Origin: CAYJDR01 sp964368965
GTDB taxonomy: Bacteria; Chrysiogenota; Deferribacteres; Deferribacterales; Mucispirillaceae
Reading direction: 5' to 3'
Length of the DNA: 6,876 bases
Assembly (NCBI GenBank): GCA_964368965.1
Contig: CAYJDR010000070.1
Span: 1-6,876, forward strand
Shown here: positions 1-6,605 of the stretch, piece after piece
Position numbering within the stretch: position 1 is the stretch's first letter
Layout: every line of letters begins with the position of its first letter
The notes under the pieces: generated by a model
The model's database searches: none
Seen by the model: the letters and a program-made list of their open reading frames with translations, nothing else
What the model was told of the DNA's origin: nothing
Made by a program: the position numbers and the translations under genes

Positions 1-47
1 TTGATGATGGCGAGATAAGCCATATCGAGAATGCGTTCACGTTATAG
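1..47 (+). CDS. 3' end of an upstream gene (partial, unidentified)
   Basis: Reading from position 3, the frame gives DDGEISHIENAFTL and then a TAG stop at 45-47. The peptide is mixed polar/acidic and protein-like, unlike the Ser/Leu/Phe-rich junk translated from the repeat that follows. Frame 1 stops after five codons and frame 2 starts with a stop, so this is the only frame that could be the tail of a gene entering from the left. Fourteen codons are too few to name a family. It ends 14 nt before the first hairpin of the inverted-repeat region. It could also be chance open frame. Confidence 0.35.
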   Translation, partial: DDGEISHIENAFTL

Positions 48-61
48 GGTGGGGGTATGTG

Positions 62-76
62 CGGACTGGAAGTCCG
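62..76 (+). repeat. Left terminal hairpin of the inverted repeat
   Basis: CGGACT and AGTCCG form a perfect 6-bp stem around a GGA loop. The reverse complement of this motif closes the other end of the repeat. It lies 14 nt after a putative upstream stop codon, but the nearest T-run (90-95) is too far from the stem for a standard intrinsic terminator, so I do not call it one. Confidence 0.6.
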
Positions 77-95
77 GTGGGTTTATATGTTTTTT

Positions 96-109
96 AAGCG
101 CTATCGCTT
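96..109 (+). repeat. Small stem-loop inside the left arm
   Basis: AAGCG and CGCTT form a perfect 5-bp stem with a CTAT loop. Six T residues precede it (90-95) rather than follow it, so it does not read as a terminator on the plus strand, and the minus strand gives an A-run after the stem. It is probably one of the local foldbacks of the repeat. Confidence 0.35.
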
Positions 110-664
110 GGAGCCTTTCTTTCGCTCGCCACAGCCCTCCGTTTCTCTTCGCTAAATACGTTCATCATTCGGCTTCGCTTCTCCACAACTCCTCGTTGCA
201 CTCGTCAGACATGGTTCCGAAAAACGCTCTCCCTCATCTATGTTCGCTGTGCTCCAAGAACATTGGGTTACTTCTAAGTTCAGCTTTCGCTAAGAATTAA
301 CAACAATGTTTTCTTCACAACACTCGTTTAGGAAACTCCGTCCTTGCCTCGCCGGTATTTCTGCTCGCGCTATGCAGTGTTGCACGACTTGCTAAACCAT
401 AAACATCTATACAGCGTAAATGTTAAGCACTTGTAATGCAATGTGATTGAGCGAGAGCAGGTTAACCCCTAGGAGAACATGAGGTTTTATGAACGAGTGT
501 TATGAGGAAGCGAAAGTGAATGCTTCTTCGAAACCATGTCTGACGAACGCAGTGAGGAGTTGTGCAGAAATGAACTTGAGCAAGGATTGGTTATCACGAG
601 TAAAAACAGAGGGTTGCTCCTAGGAAAAGAAAGGGTCCACTAGTAAGTATTCGGTAAGCTTATT

Positions 665-690
665 TTATATTCTGAAATCTTAGAATATAA
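665..690 (+). repeat. AT-rich 9-bp stem-loop near the right end of the repeat
   Basis: TTATATTCT (665-673) and AGAATATAA (682-690) pair perfectly around an 8-nt loop. The left arm shows no equivalent foldback, so it is either private to the right arm or lost on the left. There is no T-tract after it, and a terminator role is not supported. It sits about 60 nt upstream of the gmhA -35 box. Confidence 0.5.
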
Positions 691-697
691 ACGAACA

Positions 698-714
698 CCG
701 GACTTCCAGTCCAC
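698..714 (+). repeat. Right terminal hairpin of the inverted repeat
   Basis: GGACT (700-704) and AGTCC (708-712) form a 5-bp stem around TCC. This is the reverse complement of the left terminal hairpin. The outermost pair of the left stem is lost here because position 713 is A. Confidence 0.5.
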
Positions 715-749
715 ACCCAAACAATCTAAAAAATTAATCACGTAAAACA

Positions 750-778
750 TTGAAAAATATTTAACTATGTAGTATATT
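750..778 (+). promoter_or_regulatory. Sigma70-type promoter for the gmhA-mfd operon
   Basis: TTGAAA at 750-755 and TATATT at 773-778 are separated by exactly 17 bp, and each differs from consensus by one base. The surroundings are AT-rich. Transcription would start around 785, leaving a 5' leader of about 25 nt before gmhA. This is too short for a riboswitch. The promoter lies outside the inverted repeat, so the operon does not depend on it. Confidence 0.7.
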
Positions 779-809
779 TGTTAGAATAAGTATCACAGCG
801 AGGTATAAC

Positions 810-1394
810 ATGAACAAATACGTTGAAAATATATTACAAGATGCAGTAGAAGTGCATAAGAAATTTTCGCTAGATAGCTCAACTACTCTAGTTGAAATGT
901 CTAAAATAATCGTCGATTGTTTCCATAACGGCGGTAAAGTTTTAATCTGTGGCAATGGTGGCTCAGCTGCTGATGCTCAACACTTAGCGGCAGAGTTTGC
1001 AAACCGCTTTGTAATGGAGCGCCCACCGCTGCCAGCAATAGCCATGACAACTGACACATCACTACTTACAGCTATCGGTAACGACTACTCGTATGAAGAA
1101 ATCTTTGAAAAACAAGTCAAAGCATTATGCAATAAAAATGATGTTGTATGGGGCATTTCAACTAGTGGCAACTCTAAAAACGTTGTGCGTGCATTAAGAG
1201 CCGCAGAAAAAATCGGCGCAAAAACTATCGGTTTTTCTGGTGGTGCAGGTGGCGAAATGCGTGGCCTATGCGACAGCATAATAGTTGTAGATAGCCCAGT
1301 TACTGCACGTATCCAAGAGATACACATTTTATCTGGCCATATAATTTGCGGACTTGTTGATGAAATGATGTTTGGCGAATTTGTAGGCAGATAA
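810..1394 (+). CDS. gmhA: Phosphoheptose isomerase (sedoheptulose 7-phosphate isomerase)
   Basis: It converts sedoheptulose 7-phosphate to D-glycero-D-manno-heptose 7-phosphate, the first step to the ADP-heptose used in the LPS inner core; cytoplasmic, normally a zinc-dependent tetramer. The protein is 194 aa, a normal family length, and is a single SIS domain. Visible motifs are CGNGGSAADAQH (47-58), ISTSGNSKN (116-124, phosphosugar-binding serines) and RIQEIH...HIICGLVD at the C-terminus. H58, E62, Q169 and H177 fall at the spacing of the metal and catalytic residues known in GmhA (H64, E68, Q175, H183 in the Burkholderia enzyme). The paralogue DiaA lacks the equivalents of E62 and H177, which argues for GmhA. 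The ATG follows a GCGAGG ribosome-binding site at 798-803. It is the first gene after the promoter and is followed by mfd after 7 nt. No other heptose-pathway gene is in the window. Confidence 0.94.
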   Translation: MNKYVENILQDAVEVHKKFSLDSSTTLVEMSKIIVDCFHNGGKVLICGNGGSAADAQHLAAEFANRFVMERPPLPAIAMTTDTSLLTAIGNDYSYEEIFEKQVKALCNKNDVVWGISTSGNSKNVVRALRAAEKIGAKTIGFSGGAGGEMRGLCDSIIVVDSPVTARIQEIHILSGHIICGLVDEMMFGEFVGR

Positions 1395-1401
1395 CAAAAG
1401 A

Positions 1402-4400
1402 ATGGCAGATACGGTAATATATAGCGGTGCATGGGGTGCTTCACGTGCGTTCCATGCGCTAAAAAATAAAAAACAAGGCAAGCCGTTAGTTATCATAGCG
1501 TCTGACAATAAGGTACAATTCGATGAAATTGTTGCTGATGTCGAGCTATTTTCTGATGGTTTGCAAGTTTTATCATTACCGCCATATTTCCAAGAGCCGT
1601 TTGAAGAGGCGCGTGTTTTATCTAGCATCATGTCTGCTAGAAGCAACGCACTTTATAGCATGCTGCACGCCGATGATTATGTGCTTGTAGTATCGCCGTA
1701 CTCTATCCTGAAAAAACTACCATCAATTATTGATTTCCAAAAAAATGAATTACTAATATCAAAAGGCGCCGTTTATGAGCGCAAAACATTAGAAGATATC
1801 CTCGACACGTTAGGCTATGTGCATGTTGAAAGTGTTACTGGCGTAGGCGAATATAATGTGCGTGGTGGCTTGATTGATATATTCCCAGTTGATAGCACAA
1901 TTCCTGTGCGTATCGAGTTTTTCGATGATGAAGTAGACGAACTTTTCTACTACTCGCCAGATAACCAAATGCGCGTTCGCAAAACGGATAGCGTCAGGAT
2001 TTTACCATGCTCAGATTTATTAATATCAACAAAAGCGCTATATGAAAGCTTGCAAGATGAAGTAATTAAAGAGCGTGTAGAAACTTTTGGTAAGTTTGCT
2101 GGCTATCATTGGTATGCACCATTGATAAATTATGAAGGCGGCACCATGTTCGACTACTTAGGCGATAAGTGCAGCTTTGTATCACTCAGTACCGTGTGGC
2201 ACGAAGAATTAGAAGCATTTTCGAACGCAGTATACGATAAGCACACACAAGGCAAAGTATCAAAAGAGATGTTGCTAAACTTTATATCTGCAACAGAAGC
2301 ACGCAAAAAAGTGCAAGATAGTGGCGTAGAAGTTATATCAGACATAACAGATAGCATTGAGGCTGTCAGCCTGAAATACCAAAGCACAAAAGTTAAGTTC
2401 GCATTTGAAAAACGTAACTTATATCAATCACTCAAAAACTTTATGTCAACAGTAGAGCCGTTGAAAAAACGTAAATTTCGCATAATATTAGCCTGTGAAA
2501 GTGATAAGTTTACAAACATTTTCAAAGAGTTTGTGCGTGATTATGACATATTCCCAAAAACGATAAACTCATTCGATGATGTAGGCGAAGACGGTGTTTA
2601 TATCTACCCTAAGCATATATCAGGTGGCTTTATAGATAACGATGCAATGCTTGTGCTAGTGAGCGATTTAGACATTTTTGGCTACTCTAAGCGTAAATCA
2701 CGTGGTAAAAAACGTGAAGTGTTCAACACCAGCATAGCAGACCTTGAGGTAGGCGACTATGTCGTTCACACAAACCACGGTATCGGGCGTTATAAAGGCA
2801 TAAAGCGTGTCACTATCGCAGGGGTTGATGGCGAATATTTACAACTTGAGTATGATGGCTCTGACATTTTATATGTTCCATTGCACTCGATTACACAATT
2901 ACAAAAATATATCGGCTTAAATGATTCTACACCTAAGCTAAACAGCTTGAAGGGTAGCGCATGGCAGAAAGTTAAGAAACATGCAAAAGAGAGCGCGAAA
3001 AGCATTGCAGAAGATTTACTCCGTTTATATGCAGAGCGTAAAGCAAAGAAAGGCTATGCTTTCTTAGACGATGGCGACCTTGTTGAGCAGTTTGAAAGCT
3101 GTTTTGAATATGATGAAACAGAAGACCAACTCTCCGCAATCATCGACGTATATCGTGATATGGAGCAAGAAACACCAATGGAGCGCTTAGTTTGTGGTGA
3201 TGTTGGGTTTGGTAAAACAGAAGTTGCCATGCGTGCAACGTGTAAAGCTATCTCGTGTTCAAAGCAAGTGGCAGTGCTTGTGCCAACAACAATTTTAGCT
3301 AGGCAACATTACGAAACATTTAAAAAACGTTTTGCAGATATCGCAGTTAATATCGACTATGTTTCAAGGTTTAGGACAGCTAGAGAAACGAAAGACATAT
3401 TCGGTAAAATGGCTGATGGCTCGCTTGATGTTATCATTGGTACGCATAAGATATTATCGAAAGAGTTATCGTTCAAAGATTTAGGGTTGCTAGTCATTGA
3501 TGAAGAGCAACGCTTTGGAGTATCGCACAAAGAGAAGATCTCAGCAATCAAGCGTAATGTAGACACATTGACACTTAGTGCAACGCCTATCCCTAGAACG
3601 TTGCAGTTGTCGCTCTCAGGTATCCGTGATATGAGCATTATCGAAACACCGCCAGAAAATCGTTTGCCAGTAGTTGTGAAAGTTATCAGGCTTGATGAAG
3701 ATATGACAAAGGCTATCAAATTTGAGCTAGAGCGTGGCGGGCAAGTGTTCTTTTTACATAATAAGGTGTCAAATATCACAGAGGTTGCAGCAGAGATAAA
3801 AGCACGCATTCCACTTGCTAAGATCGATTATGCACACGGCCAAATGGATGCAAAAACGATAGAGAATAAACTTCAAGCGTTTTATGCAGGCGATATTGAC
3901 GTATTAGTATCGACAACTATCATAGAAAATGGTATAGATATACCTAATGTTAATACAATCATCATAAATAAGGCGGCAAACTTTGGGCTTGCTCAGCTCT
4001 ATCAGTTGAAAGGACGTGTTGGGCGTAGCACTAGGCGTGGCTATTGCTACTTAGCTGTTGAGAATATGTCATCGTTAACGCCGATAGCGCAAAAGCGTTT
4101 ATCTATTATCCAGCAGTTATCAGACTTAGGTAGCGGGTTTAAGATAGCGATGTACGATTTACAGTTACGTGGTGCTGGCAATATCTTAGGTGCAGAGCAA
4201 TCTGGCTTTGTTGTGCGTGTGGGTTATGAGCTTTATGTCAACATGATTGAAGAAGCCGTTAGTGAAATGAAGGGTGAATATACGAACATTACTGATACAG
4301 AGATAAATTCTAATATTGCATATTTTATCTCAGCAGAGTATATAGAAGATACACGCATTAGGTTTGATTACTATAGACGTTTCGCATCAGTTTATGATAT

Positions 4401-4758
4401 AGAATCTATGAACGAAATTTTAGCAGAGCTTGAAGCAACTTATGGCGAACTTCCGAAAGAGGTTATAAGTCTAGGTTATGTCATGCTTGTTAAAAACTTA
4501 GGAAGCAAGCTAGGTGCAGAAAAAGTCAACATAACTAAATCTGGCTGTAAGATACATTTCTCTAAGGAAACTAAGTTGTCATTTGAGCTTATATCGCTAT
4601 CGGCAAACAAGTCGAACGCTATATATAAGTTCATCTCAGAGTATGAACTATCTGTAGTGATACCGGCAAACAACACGTTGAAAGGCGTGTCAGAATTTTT
4701 TATAAATATGAAAAAGTATAGCGATAGTGAGCCTATCGGGAGCATAAATGAAGCGTAG
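1402..4758 (+). CDS. mfd: Transcription-repair coupling factor Mfd
   Basis: Mfd is an ATP-driven DNA translocase that pushes stalled RNA polymerase off damaged template and recruits UvrA for nucleotide excision repair. The 1118 aa match the family (E. coli 1148) and all modules are present. The N-terminal UvrB-like part (about 1-200) contains RGGLIDIFP at 154-162. A CarD-like RNA-polymerase interaction domain lies at about 445-515, with GDYVVHTNHGIGRY at 451-464. The RecG-like motor has Walker A GDVGFGKT at 599-606, the DEEQ box at 700-703, SATPIPRT at 726-733 and QLKGRVGRS at 868-876. The TRG motif has LRGAGNILG at 922-930. A C-terminal autoinhibitory domain (about 965-1070) follows. No lesion or frameshift is seen. 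The start has only a weak Shine-Dalgarno (AAAAG, 1396-1400) 7 nt after gmhA, suggesting coupled translation. Its last 11 nt overlap the next gene. Confidence 0.99.
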   Translation: MADTVIYSGAWGASRAFHALKNKKQGKPLVIIASDNKVQFDEIVADVELFSDGLQVLSLPPYFQEPFEEARVLSSIMSARSNALYSMLHADDYVLVVSPYSILKKLPSIIDFQKNELLISKGAVYERKTLEDILDTLGYVHVESVTGVGEYNVRGGLIDIFPVDSTIPVRIEFFDDEVDELFYYSPDNQMRVRKTDSVRILPCSDLLISTKALYESLQDEVIKERVETFGKFAGYHWYAPLINYEGGTMFDYLGDKCSFVSLSTVWHEELEAFSNAVYDKHTQGKVSKEMLLNFISATEARKKVQDSGVEVISDITDSIEAVSLKYQSTKVKFAFEKRNLYQSLKNFMSTVEPLKKRKFRIILACESDKFTNIFKEFVRDYDIFPKTINSFDDVGEDGVYIYPKHISGGFIDNDAMLVLVSDLDIFGYSKRKSRGKKREVFNTSIADLEVGDYVVHTNHGIGRYKGIKRVTIAGVDGEYLQLEYDGSDILYVPLHSITQLQKYIGLNDSTPKLNSLKGSAWQKVKKHAKESAKSIAEDLLRLYAERKAKKGYAFLDDGDLVEQFESCFEYDETEDQLSAIIDVYRDMEQETPMERLVCGDVGFGKTEVAMRATCKAISCSKQVAVLVPTTILARQHYETFKKRFADIAVNIDYVSRFRTARETKDIFGKMADGSLDVIIGTHKILSKELSFKDLGLLVIDEEQRFGVSHKEKISAIKRNVDTLTLSATPIPRTLQLSLSGIRDMSIIETPPENRLPVVVKVIRLDEDMTKAIKFELERGGQVFFLHNKVSNITEVAAEIKARIPLAKIDYAHGQMDAKTIENKLQAFYAGDIDVLVSTTIIENGIDIPNVNTIIINKAANFGLAQLYQLKGRVGRSTRRGYCYLAVENMSSLTPIAQKRLSIIQQLSDLGSGFKIAMYDLQLRGAGNILGAEQSGFVVRVGYELYVNMIEEAVSEMKGEYTNITDTEINSNIAYFISAEYIEDTRIRFDYYRRFASVYDIESMNEILAELEATYGELPKEVISLGYVMLVKNLGSKLGAEKVNITKSGCKIHFSKETKLSFELISLSANKSNAIYKFISEYELSVVIPANNTLKGVSEFFINMKKYSDSEPIGSINEA
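4738..4742 (+). promoter_or_regulatory. Ribosome-binding site of the PPIase lipoprotein, inside mfd
   Basis: GGGAG lies 5 nt before the ATG at 4748, within the last codons of mfd. It is stronger than the site before mfd and fixes the start of the overlapping downstream gene. Confidence 0.65.
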
Positions 4759-5749
4759 TTTATTAGTGATAATGTTGCTAGTGTTAGCTGGCTGTGTTGA
4801 ACAGAAAGCAAGAGAGAGCGAAAGCATCGCCACATATGACGCAGGTACGCCGTTAACGCAGCTTACAAAACCTGTCATGTCTATCAATGGGCAAGTACTG
4901 TCAGAGGAAGATTTCTTTGCGTTTGCAGGTAGCACACTACGTGAGATAGATATCATAGATGCCAACAACGAAGTGATAAAAGCAGAACTTGTGCAAAGCT
5001 TTATCGAGCATTACTTATTGCTACAAGAAGCAGCTTTAAAAAACATCAGGATAGAAGACGAGCGAGTTACGGATATATTGCAAAACTTCAGCCAAGAAGA
5101 GAACGCACAGGAGCTTCGCGTTTATGCGGGCACATATTCGCTAGACCAAAACGAGCTATCGCAACTAATTGAGGAGCGCCTCAAGGTTGAGCTACTTTTA
5201 AACCAAGCTGTAAACAACAATATAGAAGTTACAGAACAAGATATTAAAGATTATTATAACGCAAACAAATCAAAATTTAAACAACCGAAGCGTGCACACA
5301 TTATGCACATCTTCACTACAGATAAAGAAACGGCAAACAAAGCACTAGCAGAGTTAAAGCGTGGTATATCGTTTAGCGAAGTTGCAGAGCGATATTCAGA
5401 AGCGCCAGAGCGTGCATACGGTGGCGATTTAGGCTTTGTAAGCCAAGCAGACATGCCTGATTTTTTCTCAGAAGCTTTTAAATTGAGAGTAAACCGTAGA
5501 AGCCCAATCATCAAGAGCGACTACGGCTACCATATATTTTTAGTAAACAAGTACGAGAACGCAAAAAACTTAGCCTTGAAAGATGTAACATCTGAAATAC
5601 ACCAACAGCTATATTCGCAAAAACAAGAACAACTAACGAGGGAATACATTGATGAACTATTTGAAAACGCCATTATTAAAAACATCGACGTTATTGATTT
5701 TACTGCTTTTGAGCATATCGGAGAAAGCTCATTCGGAAGTAATCAATAA
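4748..5749 (+). CDS. Parvulin-type peptidyl-prolyl isomerase lipoprotein (SurA/PrsA-like)
   Basis: This is a predicted membrane-anchored folding factor that isomerises Xaa-Pro bonds in exported proteins. It has 333 aa. Residues 1-15 form a lipoprotein signal with lipobox LAGC and lipidated C16. Residue +2 is V, not D, which in enterobacterial rules favours the outer membrane. A short linker precedes a helical SurA_N-type chaperone region (about 42-170, from VMSINGQVLSEEDFF). One parvulin domain spans about 180-267. It keeps the two conserved active-site histidines: H187 in AHIMHIF and H262 in GYHIF, with GGDLGF between. This resembles an active PpiC/PrsA domain. It overlaps mfd by 11 nt and the next gene by 98 nt. 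The last ~20 residues, after ENAIIKNI, lie in that overlap and look like a tail rather than domain. I am sure of the family, not of its clients. Confidence 0.88.
   Translation: MKRSLLVIMLLVLAGCVEQKARESESIATYDAGTPLTQLTKPVMSINGQVLSEEDFFAFAGSTLREIDIIDANNEVIKAELVQSFIEHYLLLQEAALKNIRIEDERVTDILQNFSQEENAQELRVYAGTYSLDQNELSQLIEERLKVELLLNQAVNNNIEVTEQDIKDYYNANKSKFKQPKRAHIMHIFTTDKETANKALAELKRGISFSEVAERYSEAPERAYGGDLGFVSQADMPDFFSEAFKLRVNRRSPIIKSDYGYHIFLVNKYENAKNLALKDVTSEIHQQLYSQKQEQLTREYIDELFENAIIKNIDVIDFTAFEHIGESSFGSNQ
5638..5643 (+). promoter_or_regulatory. Ribosome-binding site of the SurA-like gene, inside the previous CDS
   Basis: GAGGGA lies 8 nt before the ATG at 5652 and 5 nt before an adjacent in-frame TTG at 5649. 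Its presence deep within the preceding coding region supports a genuine start here and therefore a real 98-nt overlap. Confidence 0.6.
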
Positions 5750-6605
5750 AGTTTTAGCATACGTTGGCAACAACGCCATTACGCTATATGATGTGCAAGG
5801 CCTAAACCCTAAAGAATATAGCAGAATGATAGCAATAGAAGATGAAGCAGAGCGCAGTGCAACTCTAGCTGAGTTTGAAAAACAAGCATTAGAATTTTTA
5901 ATTAGCCAAGAGGTTATAGTGCTATCGGCTGAGCGTGAAGGCATAATCGTTGCAGAAGAGGAAATCGACGCGGCGATTGCAGAAGTTGCAGCACGCAGTA
6001 ACGTATCTGTTGATGAGCTAGAGGCATTAGTAGAAAAAGAGGGGCTAAGCCTTCCAATGTATCGCTCACAAATTAAGACGGAGATCTTGAACGCACGCGT
6101 AAGGATGCAAGTTTTAGCGCCAAAAACAGTAGTGTCAGAGGACGACATACGCATGCACATAGAGCAAAACCCAGAAGAATATGACCTATATGATAAATAT
6201 GATGTGCGCATGCTCATGGCCTCTACGGAAGATAGTTTAGATGACGCACTAGACGCTGTTGAGGGTGGCTTATCGTTTGATGAGGCAGTTAAGCAATACT
6301 CAACTGATGCAAGCGCTACAAACGGTGGCAAGTTAGGATTTATTGAGCCAGCGTTGTTGTCAGACAATATGCGTGAAGCACTAGAAGGTACAAAAGTTGG
6401 CGCAATTACAGAGCCTTTTGAAGTAAACGGCCAGTGGGCTGTGTTTATGGTTGATGATTTTCAAAACAAGTTCGACATTAGCGATGAGCTACGCGCAGAG
6501 TTGGCAGAAGAAATAGCTGAAGACCTTTTCACAAAAGTATTTGCACAATGGTTAGAGAAAAATAGCGAAACGATAGTTATCATGCGTTCTGGAGAGATGT
6601 TTTGA
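5652..6605 (+). CDS. Periplasmic SurA-like chaperone with a degenerate parvulin domain
   Basis: It is a predicted soluble periplasmic chaperone for outer-membrane or secreted proteins. From ATG 5652 it has 317 aa; a TTG at 5649 would add one residue, and I prefer the ATG. Residues 1-28 are a Sec signal: K5/K10, a hydrophobic core LLILLLL, and a likely cleavage after A-H-S. The SurA_N region (about 30-165) begins INKVLAYVGNNAITLYDV, a typical SurA opening. A single parvulin-like domain (about 176-270) keeps the fold cues GGLSFDEAVKQYS and NGGKLGF. Its two active-site histidines are replaced: the first strand reads YDVRMLMAS and the last reads GQWAVF. It is therefore probably inactive as a PPIase. 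E. coli SurA is longer (428 aa, two parvulin domains, the first inactive). It overlaps the upstream gene by 98 nt and rqcP by 4 nt. It is likely an ancient paralogue of its upstream neighbour. Confidence 0.87.
   Translation: MNYLKTPLLKTSTLLILLLLSISEKAHSEVINKVLAYVGNNAITLYDVQGLNPKEYSRMIAIEDEAERSATLAEFEKQALEFLISQEVIVLSAEREGIIVAEEEIDAAIAEVAARSNVSVDELEALVEKEGLSLPMYRSQIKTEILNARVRMQVLAPKTVVSEDDIRMHIEQNPEEYDLYDKYDVRMLMASTEDSLDDALDAVEGGLSFDEAVKQYSTDASATNGGKLGFIEPALLSDNMREALEGTKVGAITEPFEVNGQWAVFMVDDFQNKFDISDELRAELAEEIAEDLFTKVFAQWLEKNSETIVIMRSGEMF
6591..6595 (+). promoter_or_regulatory. Ribosome-binding site of rqcP
   Basis: GGAGA ends 6 nt before the TTG at 6602. It supports this non-ATG start; there is no ATG nearby in the rqcP frame that would keep the conserved N-terminus MRLDKFLK. 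Confidence 0.65.

Larger units (their letters stand above)
62..712. repeat. Large imperfect inverted repeat (giant quasi-palindrome), non-coding
   Basis: This 650-bp stretch has no convincing gene. Its left half reappears as the reverse complement of its right half. The outer ends match over 17 bp (63-79 against 696-712). Positions 109-220 align without gaps to the reverse complement of 528-639 with about 78 of 112 identities counted by hand. The best block is 179-220, where only 6 of 42 positions differ. Further inward, 265-270 pairs with 463-468, 283-291 with 450-458 (one mismatch) and 319-328 with 492-501. The centre is near 370-390. Transcribed, it could fold into a long branched hairpin. 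It may be a decayed MITE-like element, two head-to-head copies of a dispersed repeat, or a structured RNA. No transposase is present and I found no target-site duplication. Confidence 0.75.

Noticed and set aside
62..95. Rho-independent terminator for the upstream gene
   Set aside because: The 6-bp hairpin is separated from the T-run by about 13 nt that include G-rich sequence, so it does not meet the usual stem-plus-U-tract layout.
31..300. 89-codon plus-strand open frame in the left arm of the repeat
   Set aside because: It starts inside the inverted-repeat region, has no ribosome-binding site, and is rich in Ser, Leu, Phe and His from the TCGCT-type words. It resembles no protein family I know.
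696..714. Seven-base loop CTTCCAG in GGA...TCC resembling a tRNA-Gly(TCC) anticodon arm
   Set aside because: No acceptor stem, D arm or T arm (GGTTCGA-like) can be found around it, and the motif is explained by the terminal inverted repeat.
48..749. CRISPR array, riboswitch or known housekeeping RNA (RNase P, tmRNA, SRP) in the gene-free stretch
   Set aside because: There are no evenly spaced identical repeats and no recognisable core motifs of those RNAs. The visible order is inverted-repeat symmetry.
3357..3809. 150-codon minus-strand open frame opposite mfd
   Set aside because: It lies entirely opposite the conserved motor domain of mfd and has no family features.
5729..6367. 212-codon minus-strand open frame opposite the SurA-like gene
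   Set aside because: It is a Ser-rich shadow of a well-supported gene on the other strand, with no recognisable domain.
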